A DNA stretch of 64,000 bases, from NCBI GenBank assembly GCA_026724425.1, contig JAIUCV010000567.1, positions 248,001-312,000 on the forward strand. The letters are read 5' to 3'. The notes under the pieces are model-generated. The model made no database searches. It saw only the letters and a list, made by a program, of their open reading frames with translations, and was not told the DNA's origin. A program made the translations under genes and the position numbers. Shown piece by piece: positions 48,197-59,407 of the stretch. This DNA comes from Erythrophleum ivorense (lineage: Eukaryota; Streptophyta; Magnoliopsida; Fabales; Fabaceae). Positions within the stretch are counted from its first letter, which is position 1, and every line of letters begins with the position of its first letter.

Positions 48197-50510
48197 ATCT
48201 TCTTGGCAAACCTATGTATGTTTTACATGACTTTTTAAATGTTAAAAATGTTTCATGATTGATTATGAAAGCCATGATGTCCATGCATGCATTTTTAGAT
48301 ATGGAATTGTATTCTTTATATATGGTTGAAAGGGAAAAAAGCTATTGAGATTCCTAGAATCTCATTCCTTCCTCCCCATTACTTAACATGTCTAGATGGA
48401 TCAAGAAAGTAAGGAAATGGGAGCCACCAAGCTTGGAGATGGAAGTTTGACATAAGAACATGCTACTTGTCTATTATGTAACCAAAGCAATGTCAAGTGA
48501 TGTAATCTAATAATATATATGATGTATAATCCTTTGAACATGTATAAATGTATGCATATGTGTTGTATATATGAGAATGGATAGCAATTGAATGATATAA
48601 CATGTTCTTGGTATTGAATGGCAAGGTAGACCATATATATTCCATGTGTATGTTAGCAAGTGGGAGAGTGAGCTTGTAAGGTCTAGGTTGTTCGACCCTA
48701 GAGACATGTTTAGTACATTATTTTGATGCTTTCCCACATGCTTAAATAGCCCTAAAAATAGAAGAAGCAAAATTGGACCCATTGACAACCCTATAGAAAA
48801 ATTTGACTAAATGAACAAATTTTCTTATGAAATTTGGTATGCATATAGATCTTGTCTAGAGCTTTTTAGGAAGATAAAGTGCATATTATTTGAAGCTCTA
48901 GAGAATATTTGGTGAATTTCCATACTTGGCAATTTTCCATGGTTTAGTACTGCTACTGTGCAATTGGTTAGATTTTGCATCTATATCATGCATGGGGAAA
49001 ATGGTGTCCAATGGCTATGAAATTTTACAGAGAGAAACTAGACACTCACAGTGACTCATGCCAACTAGAAGCACCTCAATTGAAGGTTTGTAGAGGGAGA
49101 AATGATTTTCTAAAATTATGTGTCAGTACTAAGGATGACAGCAGATCTTGGTTACTATTCCATCGATTTTCGAGGTCTAAAGGATTCTAAACTAGTTTGG
49201 ACTTATTTTTCCCTTCTAGTTAACATCTGTAACTTTCCAATTAGTATAGTTTGCTTGAATTGGATTTTTGTGGAATTAGTTATGCATTTTTTAAATTTAT
49301 ATCAGTAAGCCGTATCAGAAACATTGGACTGTCTGACCTGTGACACTCTCCTATTGTCAAAAGTGGTCCAAATGATATTTTCATGGCTTGAAATTATTTT
49401 TAGCATAAATTTGACATCCCAAGCTTTCTAGGAAACCATGGGTTTCTTAATTTTAATTTTTCTAGATTTAGTTATAATTTTTCAAAGTGGCACCAGAAAT
49501 CTGTCAAGCTGGACCCAAAATGAACTTGCATTATTTTGTGTATGAATGTTATGAACTTGAGTTTTTAGCCACTTCTTGAGATGGTTTTAAGTTATATGTG
49601 TATATCTAAATAGGAGAATAAGGTGGATGAGCTCATATGGTCCACGGGACATAAAGATAAAAATTTATTCATGATGTAACGCAAAATAATACAATATTTT
49701 AATGTCATTTCTTGGAAAGCTTATGTTATTTAGGGAAGTGTGCCTAAAGTTAAGACGAGATGAGTCGAATGAGTATAGTGTTACATATAATGGTAAGTGG
49801 AACAATGAATTTGAATTGTATGGCATTTCTGACATGTTGAGCTAGTCATGCCTGATACATTTATCATTTAAAACGTGCTCAAGAAGAGACATGGCATCAT
49901 GTGGCTTATTTTGAACTATTTTGAACCAAAATTTTTATGTTTTTAGCCATAATATATCCATGAACCATTAACAAACCAATGGACGAATCTCAAGCTGAAA
50001 TTTGGTAGGCATTTATAGCACATTGGGAGCTTTCAAAAGAGTTAAAGAACACTATTTTTAGAGCTTTGTAAGATATTTTATAAATTTTTAAAGTTGGTTA
50101 AATTATGTAACAAATACTGGTTTACTATTCATATGGTCAGGTTCTATTTTCTGGGTTTTTAGGGGAACTAATAAACTTGTTTTGATAAAAAAAATTTTAC
50201 AGTAATTATTTCTCATTATAAGCTTTTTGTAGCCATTAAATTTGTCTAAATCGGAGTTGTATAACTCAAGTTATGATTTTTTAAAATTTGGCCTGTATTA
50301 TATGTTAAAATGGTCAAATAGTGCATATGATGAAACCAACGAAATTCATGCCTCTTTTTGGAATGTCTTAACTCTAACAAATTGGGTTAATATGAAATTG
50401 AAGAAAGAAATGACCAAAATCCTTCTTATGTGAAAATCATGTGATTAATGCCTTTAATAACAGACTGCCGAAAATGTGAATATGTTTATTTGTTGTTAGA
50501 AGAGGAACAT

Positions 50511-53025
50511 TGATAAATGTTATTTTTATATATTTTAATCCTCTTAATTTGTACATTTTGATGAATAATTATGGCTTAATGAGTTTTAATTAGATGAGTT
50601 TTTATTTTAATAGTCATTTTTGTGCTCTAGGAATTCAATTGCACAATTTTGGATTCTTATTGCATAAATCTTGTTTTAAGTAACTTTGAAAAAAAAGTTC
50701 ATACTAAAAATTTTCTTTTAATTGTGCAGACCTTTAATGGGTAATTGGATTTTTAATGGTGGATTCCAGATCAGGCAGCCTCTCATTCCTCATTTGTTCA
50801 TTCTCATGGTAGAAGCACACACTCTCTCGGGTTTTCTCACAGTCACATGCATGGCCAATTAGCACATGAATACAATCCACGTGCAAGCTCATTTCCAGGC
50901 CACTAATTCTCACTTGTAATACTCACACACGGTTCACTTCACTCTAATCCACTAACATACACGAGACACAAGTCAGCTCACTCATACACACACAGCACCA
51001 TTTCATGCATCAAGACACTCACATGCATGTAGTTTATGAAGGAAGAAACACGTAAGAAAGTGAGGATTCACATTCTAGAGGGGAAGAAGGTATGGAGGGC
51101 TCTATTTTTAAGGTGGAGGGATATGCAGTATAGGAAAAAGGGGAGACTCAGGGTAGAAGAAACATACACGACCATCCACGTAACTTCACTTGCACATGCA
51201 CACACACACGTAGCATCTCACGTCCAGCGTACATTGCACTCACCTGTAGTCACTTCCGTCTTGACACAGCAACATACATGGGAAAAGCACGTTATTCATG
51301 AGCCTTCTCATCCACTCCCACATCACACACGGGTTTACGTGGAGGCTGAAAAGCAACATGAAACATGGGTTACACCTTCATACACTTCACTCATCATAGA
51401 CATATGCACGGCTGGACTCACACACACGTGGATTCATACAGAGAGAAGCACAGGCTGGGAGTTACACGCACACTCATCCATTCACGAAAGAAACGCCACT
51501 CTCCCATTCACTCATTCACACACAAGAAGCTAGCATCATCCATTAACACACACACTCCACGGGTTGCCTCATGTAGCAGCTGCAGGTGTCATATATTCTC
51601 ATGTAGGTGTCTCAGGATAGAAGAGGTCTGAGAAGGCAGAAACATGAAATAGAGATGTAAAGAGGGGTGTGGAGTCTCAGGTGCAGAATGTAGAAGAGAC
51701 TTGGGTCCAAAAGCACGTGAGACTTAAAGAAAGGGAAGCTCAATTTTGAAGTGCAGAGGAGAAGAAGCTGACATGGAAACTCAAGGAACACTCACTCATG
51801 CATTCAGCACATGGACACGAAGGAAGCACCAGTTCACGTGGAAATCATGTAAGGCAGCAAGAGCTCATTTTCATGGGAATGAATGAAAAAAATGAACATG
51901 TGAGAAGCACGGGCAGCAGGGAGGAATGAAGAATCACAAGACTTCTAGCTGAGGGAGACTGAGAGGCTCGGGCAGAGGAGAATTATGTGAGAAAAAGCTA
52001 CAAGTTTGGGAGTTCCAGAGCACGAGATGCAATTCATTATTCATCCATCATCAAGCTCCATGCCGTGGCTCCTAATTCCAATCTTCTCCTTCATCAATCT
52101 ATTTCCTTCAATCGAAACTTGAATTTACTTAGTTAGCTAGCTGAGAATGTGACTTCCATAGATGAAAATTTGAGCTCCAATATGCATTCCCAATTTGGCT
52201 AATTTCTTTTCTCCTTATCCTTTAGTTTTAGCATTGATTTTTTTGTTTAATTTGGCTTGGTTTAGCTTGATTAATAGATATTTTGATGGTTGATTGTATT
52301 GGATTCAATTGCTTTGTAATTTTAATTGTAATTTTACATTTGGAGACTTATTTTGAAGTCTAAGTGTTTGTAGAAATTCCAGAGTTAATGATTGTCCAAT
52401 TTACTAGTTAATTCCTCTTGTTTTTAGGCTACTTGGTGTAATGGTTATTGTATTAAGTGGTTGGACTTTTGTGTGATATTTGTACTTAAAGAAATCTTTA
52501 ATCTAATTGGTTGATTAACATTTCTAAGTGAATTGTTTAGTGATTTTAATGAGCATTTAGATACTGTTTTGGGGTGTTTTTATTCCTAACTCAAGTGGGT
52601 AATTTTTTATGGTTTTTTGTGGTTGCAAATTTCTTGATCATTAGTAATTTGAGTCTTGGATGGTAATTCAAGAATCTTCATGAAGAATACACTAAGAAAC
52701 AAGAAGTTAAGTCCAAGTTTTGGTATATTAAAAAGAAGCAAGGATAATTGAATTTTAAAAAATCCATTCAAAAGCTAGTTACCACTCTTTGCCTAATTAT
52801 TGTTATCACTTAGTTTTAAATTTTTAATTCTTGTTATTTTCTTTAATTCATTTAAATTTTAGTAAATCAAAACCTCCCTAAACACCTCTAGTTTAATTAC
52901 ACTAAGAGAACTCTTTCATAGATAATTTAAAGTAAACTCTTTGAGAAATAACCTAGGTTGTGCCACTGACTACAAATCTTTATTACTCAACCTAGTTTAT
53001 TTGAGGTTACTGGACACGACCGTCA
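50511..53025 (+). mobile_element. Solo LTR D (2,515 bp, Athila/Tat-like) inserted in A2
   Basis: It starts TGATAAATGTTATTTT and ends GGACACGACCGTCA, flanked by perfect 5-bp duplications AACAT (50,506-50,510 and 53,026-53,030). The matching empty site in A1 reads GAATAACATGGTG. The TACTGGACACGACCG text at its 3' end is typical of Athila/Tat LTR ends, so it is a different lineage from its host. Its middle (50,790-52,060) is CA/GT-rich and less AT-rich than everything around it. Confidence 0.85.
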
Positions 53026-53139
53026 AACATAGAATGAGATTTATATATAATCTTTAATGGTATAACATATTAGGCTTATGGATATGGGTTTTCTCATATG
53101 TTATGCTAGTCATGTCTCCTCTTTTGAGGCGTGTCAAGT

Positions 53140-53152
53140 TGGTATCAAAACC
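53140..53152 (+). other. Primer-binding site, initiator tRNA-Met type
   Basis: TGGTATCAAAACC lies 3 bases after the 5' LTR end. The Tekay consensus is TGGTATCAGAGC; this copy has drifted in the second half. Confidence 0.8.
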
Positions 53153-53359
53153 TAGGTTCCATGTTGTTTGTAAAGCAAGTGTTCTCTAGTGAGTATCAAT
53201 TACCATTATGAATCTGGGTATAATCATAATTAAGGCATCACTAGTGGCCTTATAGGAAGTTTGTGTCTTTCTTTCATTTAATTTAGTATTTTGATTTCTG
53301 ATAGAACTATATAAGTGAAATATGTTTTCAATGTGTGTTACTATTGATTTAGTGGGGAA

Positions 53360-54660
53360 ATGCCACTACGTAAAGCTTAAGCAGTTAGTGGAGAAGCTAT
53401 AGGGTAGGAGGCATCTAATGAGGCCTTTGTCATACTTACAAATTAGGCTTTTAGGGGTTGTGCAAGATGAGTGGTTAGAGGAAGTAGTAAATGTAGAGAA
53501 CATGGTGAGCACAGTAGAGCTACCCCTTTGAGAAGGAGTGAGAATGTAATTAAAGAGGAAACCATTCCTCCTTAGCCATAATTAAAGGCACTAGAGGCAT
53601 TAGTGGCTAATTTATAAAGGATTGTAGAAGCATTAGCTAGCATGATAGTAACTCAAGGTGCAAGAATTAATCAATTGACAGGTGTTTTGGCCCTACAACC
53701 TCAACATACTTCAATTGTACAACAAGCTCAAAATGAAGGAAAAAGCATTAATAATCTATTATCCCAATTTTTAAAGTTCAAACCATTGGTTTTCATAAGT
53801 CTAATAGCCAAGAGGACTCTCAACATTCTATAGATGGCATTGAGAAAGCTTGTTGGGCCTTTAAGTGTTCAAGTGTAGACACAACTAAGTTAGCTATTTA
53901 TCAACTGCAAGATGTGGCTAGTATGTAGTATAAGAATGTGTCTTAGGGGAGACTAGTTAGGTCACCTTTGATGGCTTGGGAAGAGTTTGAGGGAGAAGTT
54001 ATAGCTAGATTTTTACCCTAAAGTGTTAAGGATGCGAAGTGTTGTAAATTCAACACTCTGAAGCAGACACCTAACATAAGTGGTACAATTTATGACATTT
54101 GTTTTGTACAACTATCTCTCTATGCACCACATTTAGTCTCCATAGAGAGAAACATGATCAAAAATGTGTAAATAGGTTGATTTGTCCTTTGTTTAAGGCA
54201 GTGGCAGCACAAATAGAGCATTTTCCTTCTCATGCTATGGCAGTTGATCATGCTAGAAGAATTGAGATGCGAGAAAGGGAAGAAAATGCTTCTTTGAAGA
54301 AGTGAAAAAAAAAAAAAGAAATGATAGAAAATTTGTTGGTGCTAAAAATTCTTCAAGTGGTTCCAAGATGCAAGGTTGGAATAAACCATTGTCAATAGTG
54401 CCAAACAGGTCAATGCAATCTTTAGGTAGTGTGATTAGTCAAAGGAGTGTTAAGCAGCAAGCTCTATATAGATCAATTTAGGCGAGACAGAATAAGATCC
54501 CATGTTCAATATGTGGAAAACATAATTTACACCAATGTCATAAAGTTAAGGGTGCATGTTTCTTGTGTGGCCAAGTTAAGCATTTCTTAGACAAACTAGT
54601 TCTAGTTAGGGGTCTGTACAAGTTTCTTTTTAGACTACTCCTTTAACTACTACTCTTATT
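53360..54660 (+). pseudogene. gag pseudogene of the Tekay-like element
   Basis: Begins with ATG at 53,360 (MPLRKA then a stop). The capsid region is readable at 53,850-54,300: MAWEEFEGEVIARFLP, FNTLKQTP and LYAPHLVS correspond to the plant retrotransposon gag domain. A nucleocapsid zinc-knuckle region follows at about 54,505-54,600 (CSICGKHNLHQCHK, then CFLCGQVKHFLDK), in which the last Cys of the CCHC knuckle is gone. It would package the element RNA into cytoplasmic particles. It is inactive because of many stops and frame changes. Confidence 0.82.
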
Positions 54661-54705
54661 CAATCTGTTTAAGCCTAGTTAAGCAAAAGGCAAGCTTCAG
54701 CAAGC

Positions 54706-55122
54706 AAAAGGTGCTCGTGTCTACATATTGACTCAACAAGGTGCACTAGCATCTAATGTTGTTGTGATAGGTATGCTAATAATATGCTCTCTTGAAGCTC
54801 ATGTATTATTTGATCGTGGTTCCACTCATTGATATGTGTCTCCATACTTTACTAAATAGTTGGTAAGGACCTAGTTAAACTAGACAATACTTTTATGGTT
54901 GTAATTCTAACAGAAGAATCATTATTAGTCGATTATGTACATCAATCATGTGTGATTTCTATTAAAGATAAAAAGACCCTAGTTGATTTAATGGTGCTTG
55001 ATATGTCTAACTTTGATGTGATTCTAGGGATGGATTGTCAAGCTTCATGTCATACCACCTTATATTGTTATTTAAAAACAATAAAGTTTGATATTTCAAA
55101 GGAATCACCATTCTTGACTTAA
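54706..55122 (+). pseudogene. Aspartic protease domain pseudogene
   Basis: Contains ARVYILTQQGALASN, then HVLFDRGSTH before a stop (the family has an Asp-Ser/Thr-Gly-like triad here; the Asp is present at 54,812). After a frame break it continues with LVDYVHQSCVISI, LVDLMVLDM and FDVILGMDC. It would process the polyprotein. Broken by stops and at least one frameshift. Confidence 0.82.
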
Positions 55123-55254
55123 GGTGACCATAATAAGGTGCCTAGTAATTTGATATTAGTCTTAAGGGCTTGGTCATTGCTAAAAAAAAGGTTGCCAACA
55201 ATACTCAACTCCAATTAGAGATACAAATACATAAGTTGCAAATTTGGAACAAGT

Positions 55255-56010
55255 TACTATGGTATGGAGTTTCCTGATGTGTTTCTAGAAGAGTTGCCTA
55301 GGGTACTACCAGATAGAAAGATTAAATTCAGTATTGACATAATTCTAGGCACTTAACTCATCTCAATTCCTTCTTGTAGGATGGTGCCCTTTGAATTAAG
55401 GGAATTAAATAGTTAATTACAAGATTTATTAAATAAAGGTTTCATTTAACTCAGTACTTCTCTTTTGGATGCTCTGGCAATTTTCATGAAGAAGAAAGAT
55501 GGATCCTTGAGATTATGTATTGATTATAGATAGCTTAATAAGGTGATAATGCAAAACAAGTACCTATTGCCTTGCATTGATGATCTATTTAATTAGTTAC
55601 AAGGCAATCAATGTTTCTCTAAGTTTAACTTATGTTCAATATGTTATCAGCTAAAGATTAAGAAGGAAGACATATTGAAGGCAACTTTTAGAACCCGTTA
55701 CGGTCATTTGAGTTTCTAGTGATGTCCCTCAGGTTAACTAATGCTCCTACGTGTTTATGGATTTGACAAATTAGGTATTCAAATTATTCTTAGACAGATC
55801 CATCATATTATTTATTGATAACATCTTAGCATATTCCAAAAGTTAGGAAGAACATGAGCAACACTTGTGATTGGTGTTGCAAAGGTTGTAAGAAGATTAA
55901 CTTCATGTGAAGTTTTCAAAATGTGAGTTCTAGTTAAACCAAGTAGCCTTCTTAGTCCATGTTGTATTAAAGGATGGCATTCAAGTTGACACTATAAAGT
56001 GGAGGCAATT
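55255..56010 (+). pseudogene. Reverse transcriptase domain pseudogene
   Basis: Readable blocks: FPDVFLEELPRVLPDRK (55,268), MKKKDGSLRLCIDYR (55,487), RTRYGHFEF (about 55,691), and the catalytic box as FIDNILAYS (about 55,813). The second catalytic Asp of the usual (Y/F)IDD is Asn here, so the enzyme would be dead even without the stops. VKFSKCEF follows at 55,910. Confidence 0.88.
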
Positions 56011-56118
56011 CAAAAATTGTCTAGGCTAACCACAGTTAGAGAAATTCATAGCTTTCTAAGACTAGTAGGATATTATCACCATTTTATGAAGGACTTTTCA
56101 TGAATAGCAACTCCATTA

Positions 56119-56620
56119 ATGAAGTTAACTCAAAATAATGTTAAGTTTCAATGGTCAGACATATGTGAAGAAAGTTTTTGGAAGTTGAAAGAGTGTTTAA
56201 CCTCAACCCTAATTCTAACTTTACCTTTAGGGTTTAGGGGCTATACAATATATTGTGATACCTCAAGAATTGGACCTGGATGTGTTCTCATCCAACATGG
56301 GCATGTAATTGCTTGTATCTTAAGATAACTCAAGAAACATAAGTAGAACTATTCTACTCATGACTTAGATATGGTAGTGGTAGTGTTTACCCTCAAGATT
56401 TAGCAGCACTATTTATATGGTGAGACTTGCAAGGTATATATAGATCATAAGAGCCTCAAGTGAATCTTTTAGCAAAAGGATCCTAACCTTAAGTAATGCA
56501 AATGGATAAAGTTTCTTAAGGATTATGATTGTACTATCTTCTATCATCCTGGCAAAGCAAATATGGTGGCATATGACTTAAGCAAGAAGTCTATGGGTAG
56601 TTTAACCTATATTATGGAGT
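56119..56620 (+). pseudogene. RNase H domain pseudogene
   Basis: The frame 56,119-56,328 contains YTIYCDTSRIGPGCVLIQHG. It is followed after stops by YSTHDLDMVVVVFTLKI, YIDHKSLK and LKDYDCTIFYHPGKANMV, the Ty3/gypsy RNase H order. It would degrade RNA in the RNA-DNA hybrid. Confidence 0.85.
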
Positions 56621-56879
56621 TATAGAGACCATTAGTAGAAGAGATTCATAAATTGGAAAGAAATGGGGTAAGCTTTGAAATAACTAAAATAGTAGCATTT
56701 CTAGCTCACATAAGGCTCACTCATATCTTATGGAGAAGGTAAAGATAGCTCAAGACCTAGACCTAAGATTAAGTAAGTTGATAATAGAAATAAAGATAAG
56801 GAAGAGTGGTAAATTTATAGTAGACTTTAATGGAGCACTAAGATATAATAACATATTATGTGTCCTTGATGTAAAAAAC

Positions 56880-57700
56880 TTGAAAAAGGAGATTTAAAAG
56901 AAGCTTATCATTCTGCCTACATTGTCCACCAGGGTCAATGAAAATATATCAAGATTTAAAGTCATTCTATTAGTGGGATAGTATAAAGAGAGACATAGCC
57001 AAGTTTATTTCTTGTTGTTTAATGTGCTAATAAGTTAAAGCAAAACATTAAAAGCCTATAAGGTTGTATCAACAATTAAAGATACTGGAGTGGAAACAGA
57101 AGAGAATTATCATAGATTTTGCTTCTAGTTTATCTCGTGCCCTAAAAGGGTATGATTCCATTTAGGCAATTGTGGATAGGATAACTAAATTAGAATATTT
57201 TCTCCTAGTTAAGACCATTTATAGTGTGGCTAAGTATGCTTAGCTGTATATAGATGAGATTGTGAAGTTACATGGAATACCGGTATCTATAATCTTTAAT
57301 AAGGGTCTGCAGTTCACTTTTCATTTCTGGAGGGCTTTTCAAGAAGCCTTAGGTATACAGGTGACTCTTAATATGGCTTTTCACCCTCAAACAGATAGTC
57401 AATCAAAATGAGTTATTTAGATTTTGAAAGATATACTAAAGGCATGTGTCCTTGATTCTGGTGGTAATTAGGAGAGATATCTACCTCTGGTGAAGTTTGC
57501 ATATAATAATAGTTATCAAGCTAATATAAAATTCGCACTAGTAGAAGCATTATACAATAGAATGTGTAGGTTTACAATTAGATGGTTTAAAGTTAGTATG
57601 GCTAAGATGCTAGACCTAGATCTAGTATAAGAAGAAAGAACAACTTATCAAGGAAAGATTGTTAATAGTTTACAGTAGGTAAAAATATTATGTAGACCAT
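56880..57700 (+). pseudogene. Integrase domain pseudogene
   Basis: Blocks in mixed frames: EWKQKRIIIDFASSLS, YDSI and AIVDRITKLEYFLLVKTIYSV (57,090-57,230), LYIDEIVKLHGIPVSI (57,242), FWRAFQEALGIQVTLN and MAFHPQTDSQSK (57,325-57,410), LPLVKFAYNNSYQANIK (57,484). The N-terminal zinc-binding part is poorly preserved. It would insert the cDNA. The central catalytic Asp position is altered (FNKG where SDRD is usual). Confidence 0.84.
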
Positions 57701-57734
57701 AGACGTTAGGAATTGAAATTCACAATCACTGATT

Positions 57735-58165
57735 AGGTATTTTTACGAGTATCACCGATAAAAGGGTTGATGAGATTTAATAAGAAAAGGAAGTTAAGCC
57801 TAAGGTATATTGGATCGTACGAGATCACGGACAGAGATGGTCAGATCGCATATCATTTGGCATGACCACCAGAACTAGCAAGTATACACCCTGTGATCCA
57901 TGTATCCATGTTTAGGAAGTGCTTATCTAATCCTTTGCAAGTAATAAAGTCACAAGAAGTGGTGTTGAACAAAGGGCTAACCTATGAAGAAAAGCTTGTG
58001 GCGATTATGGATAGACAAGTTGAGAAGTTTCTTTTGAAAAAAGTGGCAAAAATGAAAGTAATTTGGCATAATCAATCATAGAAAGAGTGACTTGAGAAAT
58101 AGAAAGTGAGTTGCGCATCAAATACCTTCACTTATTTAAGGCTTAGGTTAATACAAGAGCTTTAA
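57735..58165 (+). pseudogene. Polyprotein C-terminus with chromodomain
   Basis: Starts FLRVSPIKGLMRFNKKRK (57,737), then LRYIGSYEITDRDGQIAYHL, HPVIHVSMFRKCLSNP (57,890), and the chromodomain-like tail LVAIMDRQVEKFLLKK...KVIWHNQS up to 58,080, ending about 58,165. A chromodomain in this position is diagnostic of chromoviruses and is thought to guide integration to particular chromatin. It is the least broken section of the polyprotein. Confidence 0.82.
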
Positions 58166-58185
58166 ATTGGGAGACCAAATTTCTT

Positions 58186-58196
58186 AAGGGGGAGAG
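58186..58196 (+). other. Polypurine tract
   Basis: AAGGGGGAGAG directly precedes the TGTAATACC start of the 3' LTR. This is the plus-strand DNA synthesis primer site, and it is well preserved. Confidence 0.88.
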
Positions 58197-58682
58197 TGTA
58201 ATACCTACCAAGAGAAATTTTGGAATTTCAATAATTAAAATATAAAATAAGGAAAAAAAATAAACTAAAAGAATAATTTAAAAATAAATAGATCAATAAA
58301 ATAAAGAGAAAGAAAACCATAAAATTCCTAAAGCTTGTTTCCTACATTTTCATAATTTTAGTCTTGTCCTTCCCTGTTCACCAAAAAATTTCCTAATTAC
58401 CCATAAACTCATGTTCCCATTGTGGCAAGTAATTTTTAGCGAGCTTCTTATGTGTCTTCTTGTGTAACTAGTTTCACCCTTCTTCCTATGTTGTTTGAAG
58501 CTTCATTTGGTCATGTATTTTGCCAAATCCTTGCTCTTTCTTCCTTACAATTCTCTCACTACCATAACTTGATTTTTAGCCTTCATTCTTTCAGCAATTT
58601 TCTGTGTTATAGACACCACTTTCATTCTTCCTTCAACCTATAGTAGGCATTGTTTTTCTTATTGCTAATTGCTATAAAAATA

Positions 58683-59373
58683 TGTGATATGTGAAACACC
58701 ATATATTTCTAACTTATTTCATACTATCTCCATGTCTCATGCTATGAATTCCATGAAGAAAGCAAAAAAATCAATTAAAATAATGAGTTTTTTAGTGTTG
58801 CATTGCGTATAAAATTTTTATTCGGTGTCCCGTGGACCATGCGAACTCATGTATTACATTTCCATAATTAATTACATAGATACAATTCATTTCCATCACT
58901 AAAAGTGGCTGACAACTCGTGAAAAGCAAGAGAACACATAAAATTCATATATGCATTTTTGGTCAAAATTTTTTCACTTCTGTCACAAACTTTGGAAAAT
59001 CATAACTAATTTTAGAAAAATCAAAATCATGCATTATTTATCATGATGGAAAACTAAACATATCTACTTTATGATAAAAATATGTCTAGATCATGAAACA
59101 CAACATAGAAGACGTTTGATATTGGAAAAGTCCAGAGGTCTGGCTAGCTATTGGTACTATCACAGCTTTCTACTACAAATTTAAAAAATATTCAATTAAT
59201 TTCAAAAAAATTCAATCCATGTAAATGATACCAATCTAAAAATCTATAGATGTTAACTAAAGAAAAAAAAATAACTCTAGACTAGTTCAGGCAAGGCCAG
59301 ACCATGAAACCTAATCAAATAGTACCTGAGGTCAGTTTCAACGCCTGATACTGGGCAGAATTTTTAAAAATTC

Positions 59374-59407
<34 letters not shown>

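Larger units (their letters stand above)
46014..49785 (+). mobile_element. Solo LTR B (3,772 bp) inserted in A2
   Basis: It starts TGTAATATTCGATTTTTAG and ends ATAGTGTTACA, flanked by perfect 5-bp target duplications TATAA (46,009-46,013 and 49,786-49,790). A1 shows the empty site as GGATATAATGGCATG. B is related to C on the opposite strand. It has a 95-bp tandem duplication near its 5' end and its own roughly 31-bp tandem array (48,027-48,196). Confidence 0.9.
43568..53067 (+). mobile_element. Solo LTR A2, carrying nested solo LTRs B and D
   Basis: It starts TATAATATCTGATTTTC (canonical TG changed) and ends GGTATAACA. Without B and D it is about 3.2 kb and aligns with A1 throughout, including GGCCAAGCAAGTGAGATTTC (45,151 here, 30,358 in A1) and the roughly 31-bp tandem array (45,408-45,597). 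CATAT occurs at both junctions (43,566 and 53,066) but overlaps the ends, so the true target duplication is unclear. No coding capacity or primer-binding site. Confidence 0.8.
40531..53136 (+). repeat. 5' LTR of the Tekay-like element, expanded to 12.6 kb by nested insertions
   Basis: 40,531-42,620 aligns with the 3' LTR (58,197-58,682 plus 62,425-64,000). 42,620-43,567 is presumed LTR, with its counterpart beyond the window. A2 with its own insertions occupies 43,568-53,067. The LTR resumes at 53,068 and ends GGCGTGTCA at 53,136, just before the primer-binding site. Subtracting A2 leaves about 3.1 kb. Confidence 0.82.

Noticed and set aside
51036..51533. 165-codon open frame (+)
   Set aside because: It lies wholly inside solo LTR D, shows His/Thr/Ser-rich low-complexity translation from CACAC-type DNA, and matches no family. 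A second overlapping frame has the same character, so it is a composition artefact.
53140..58165. Integrated pararetrovirus (caulimovirus) copy
   Set aside because: A Met-type PBS alone could suggest it, but paired LTRs, a polypurine tract, integrase and a chromodomain show an LTR retrotransposon.
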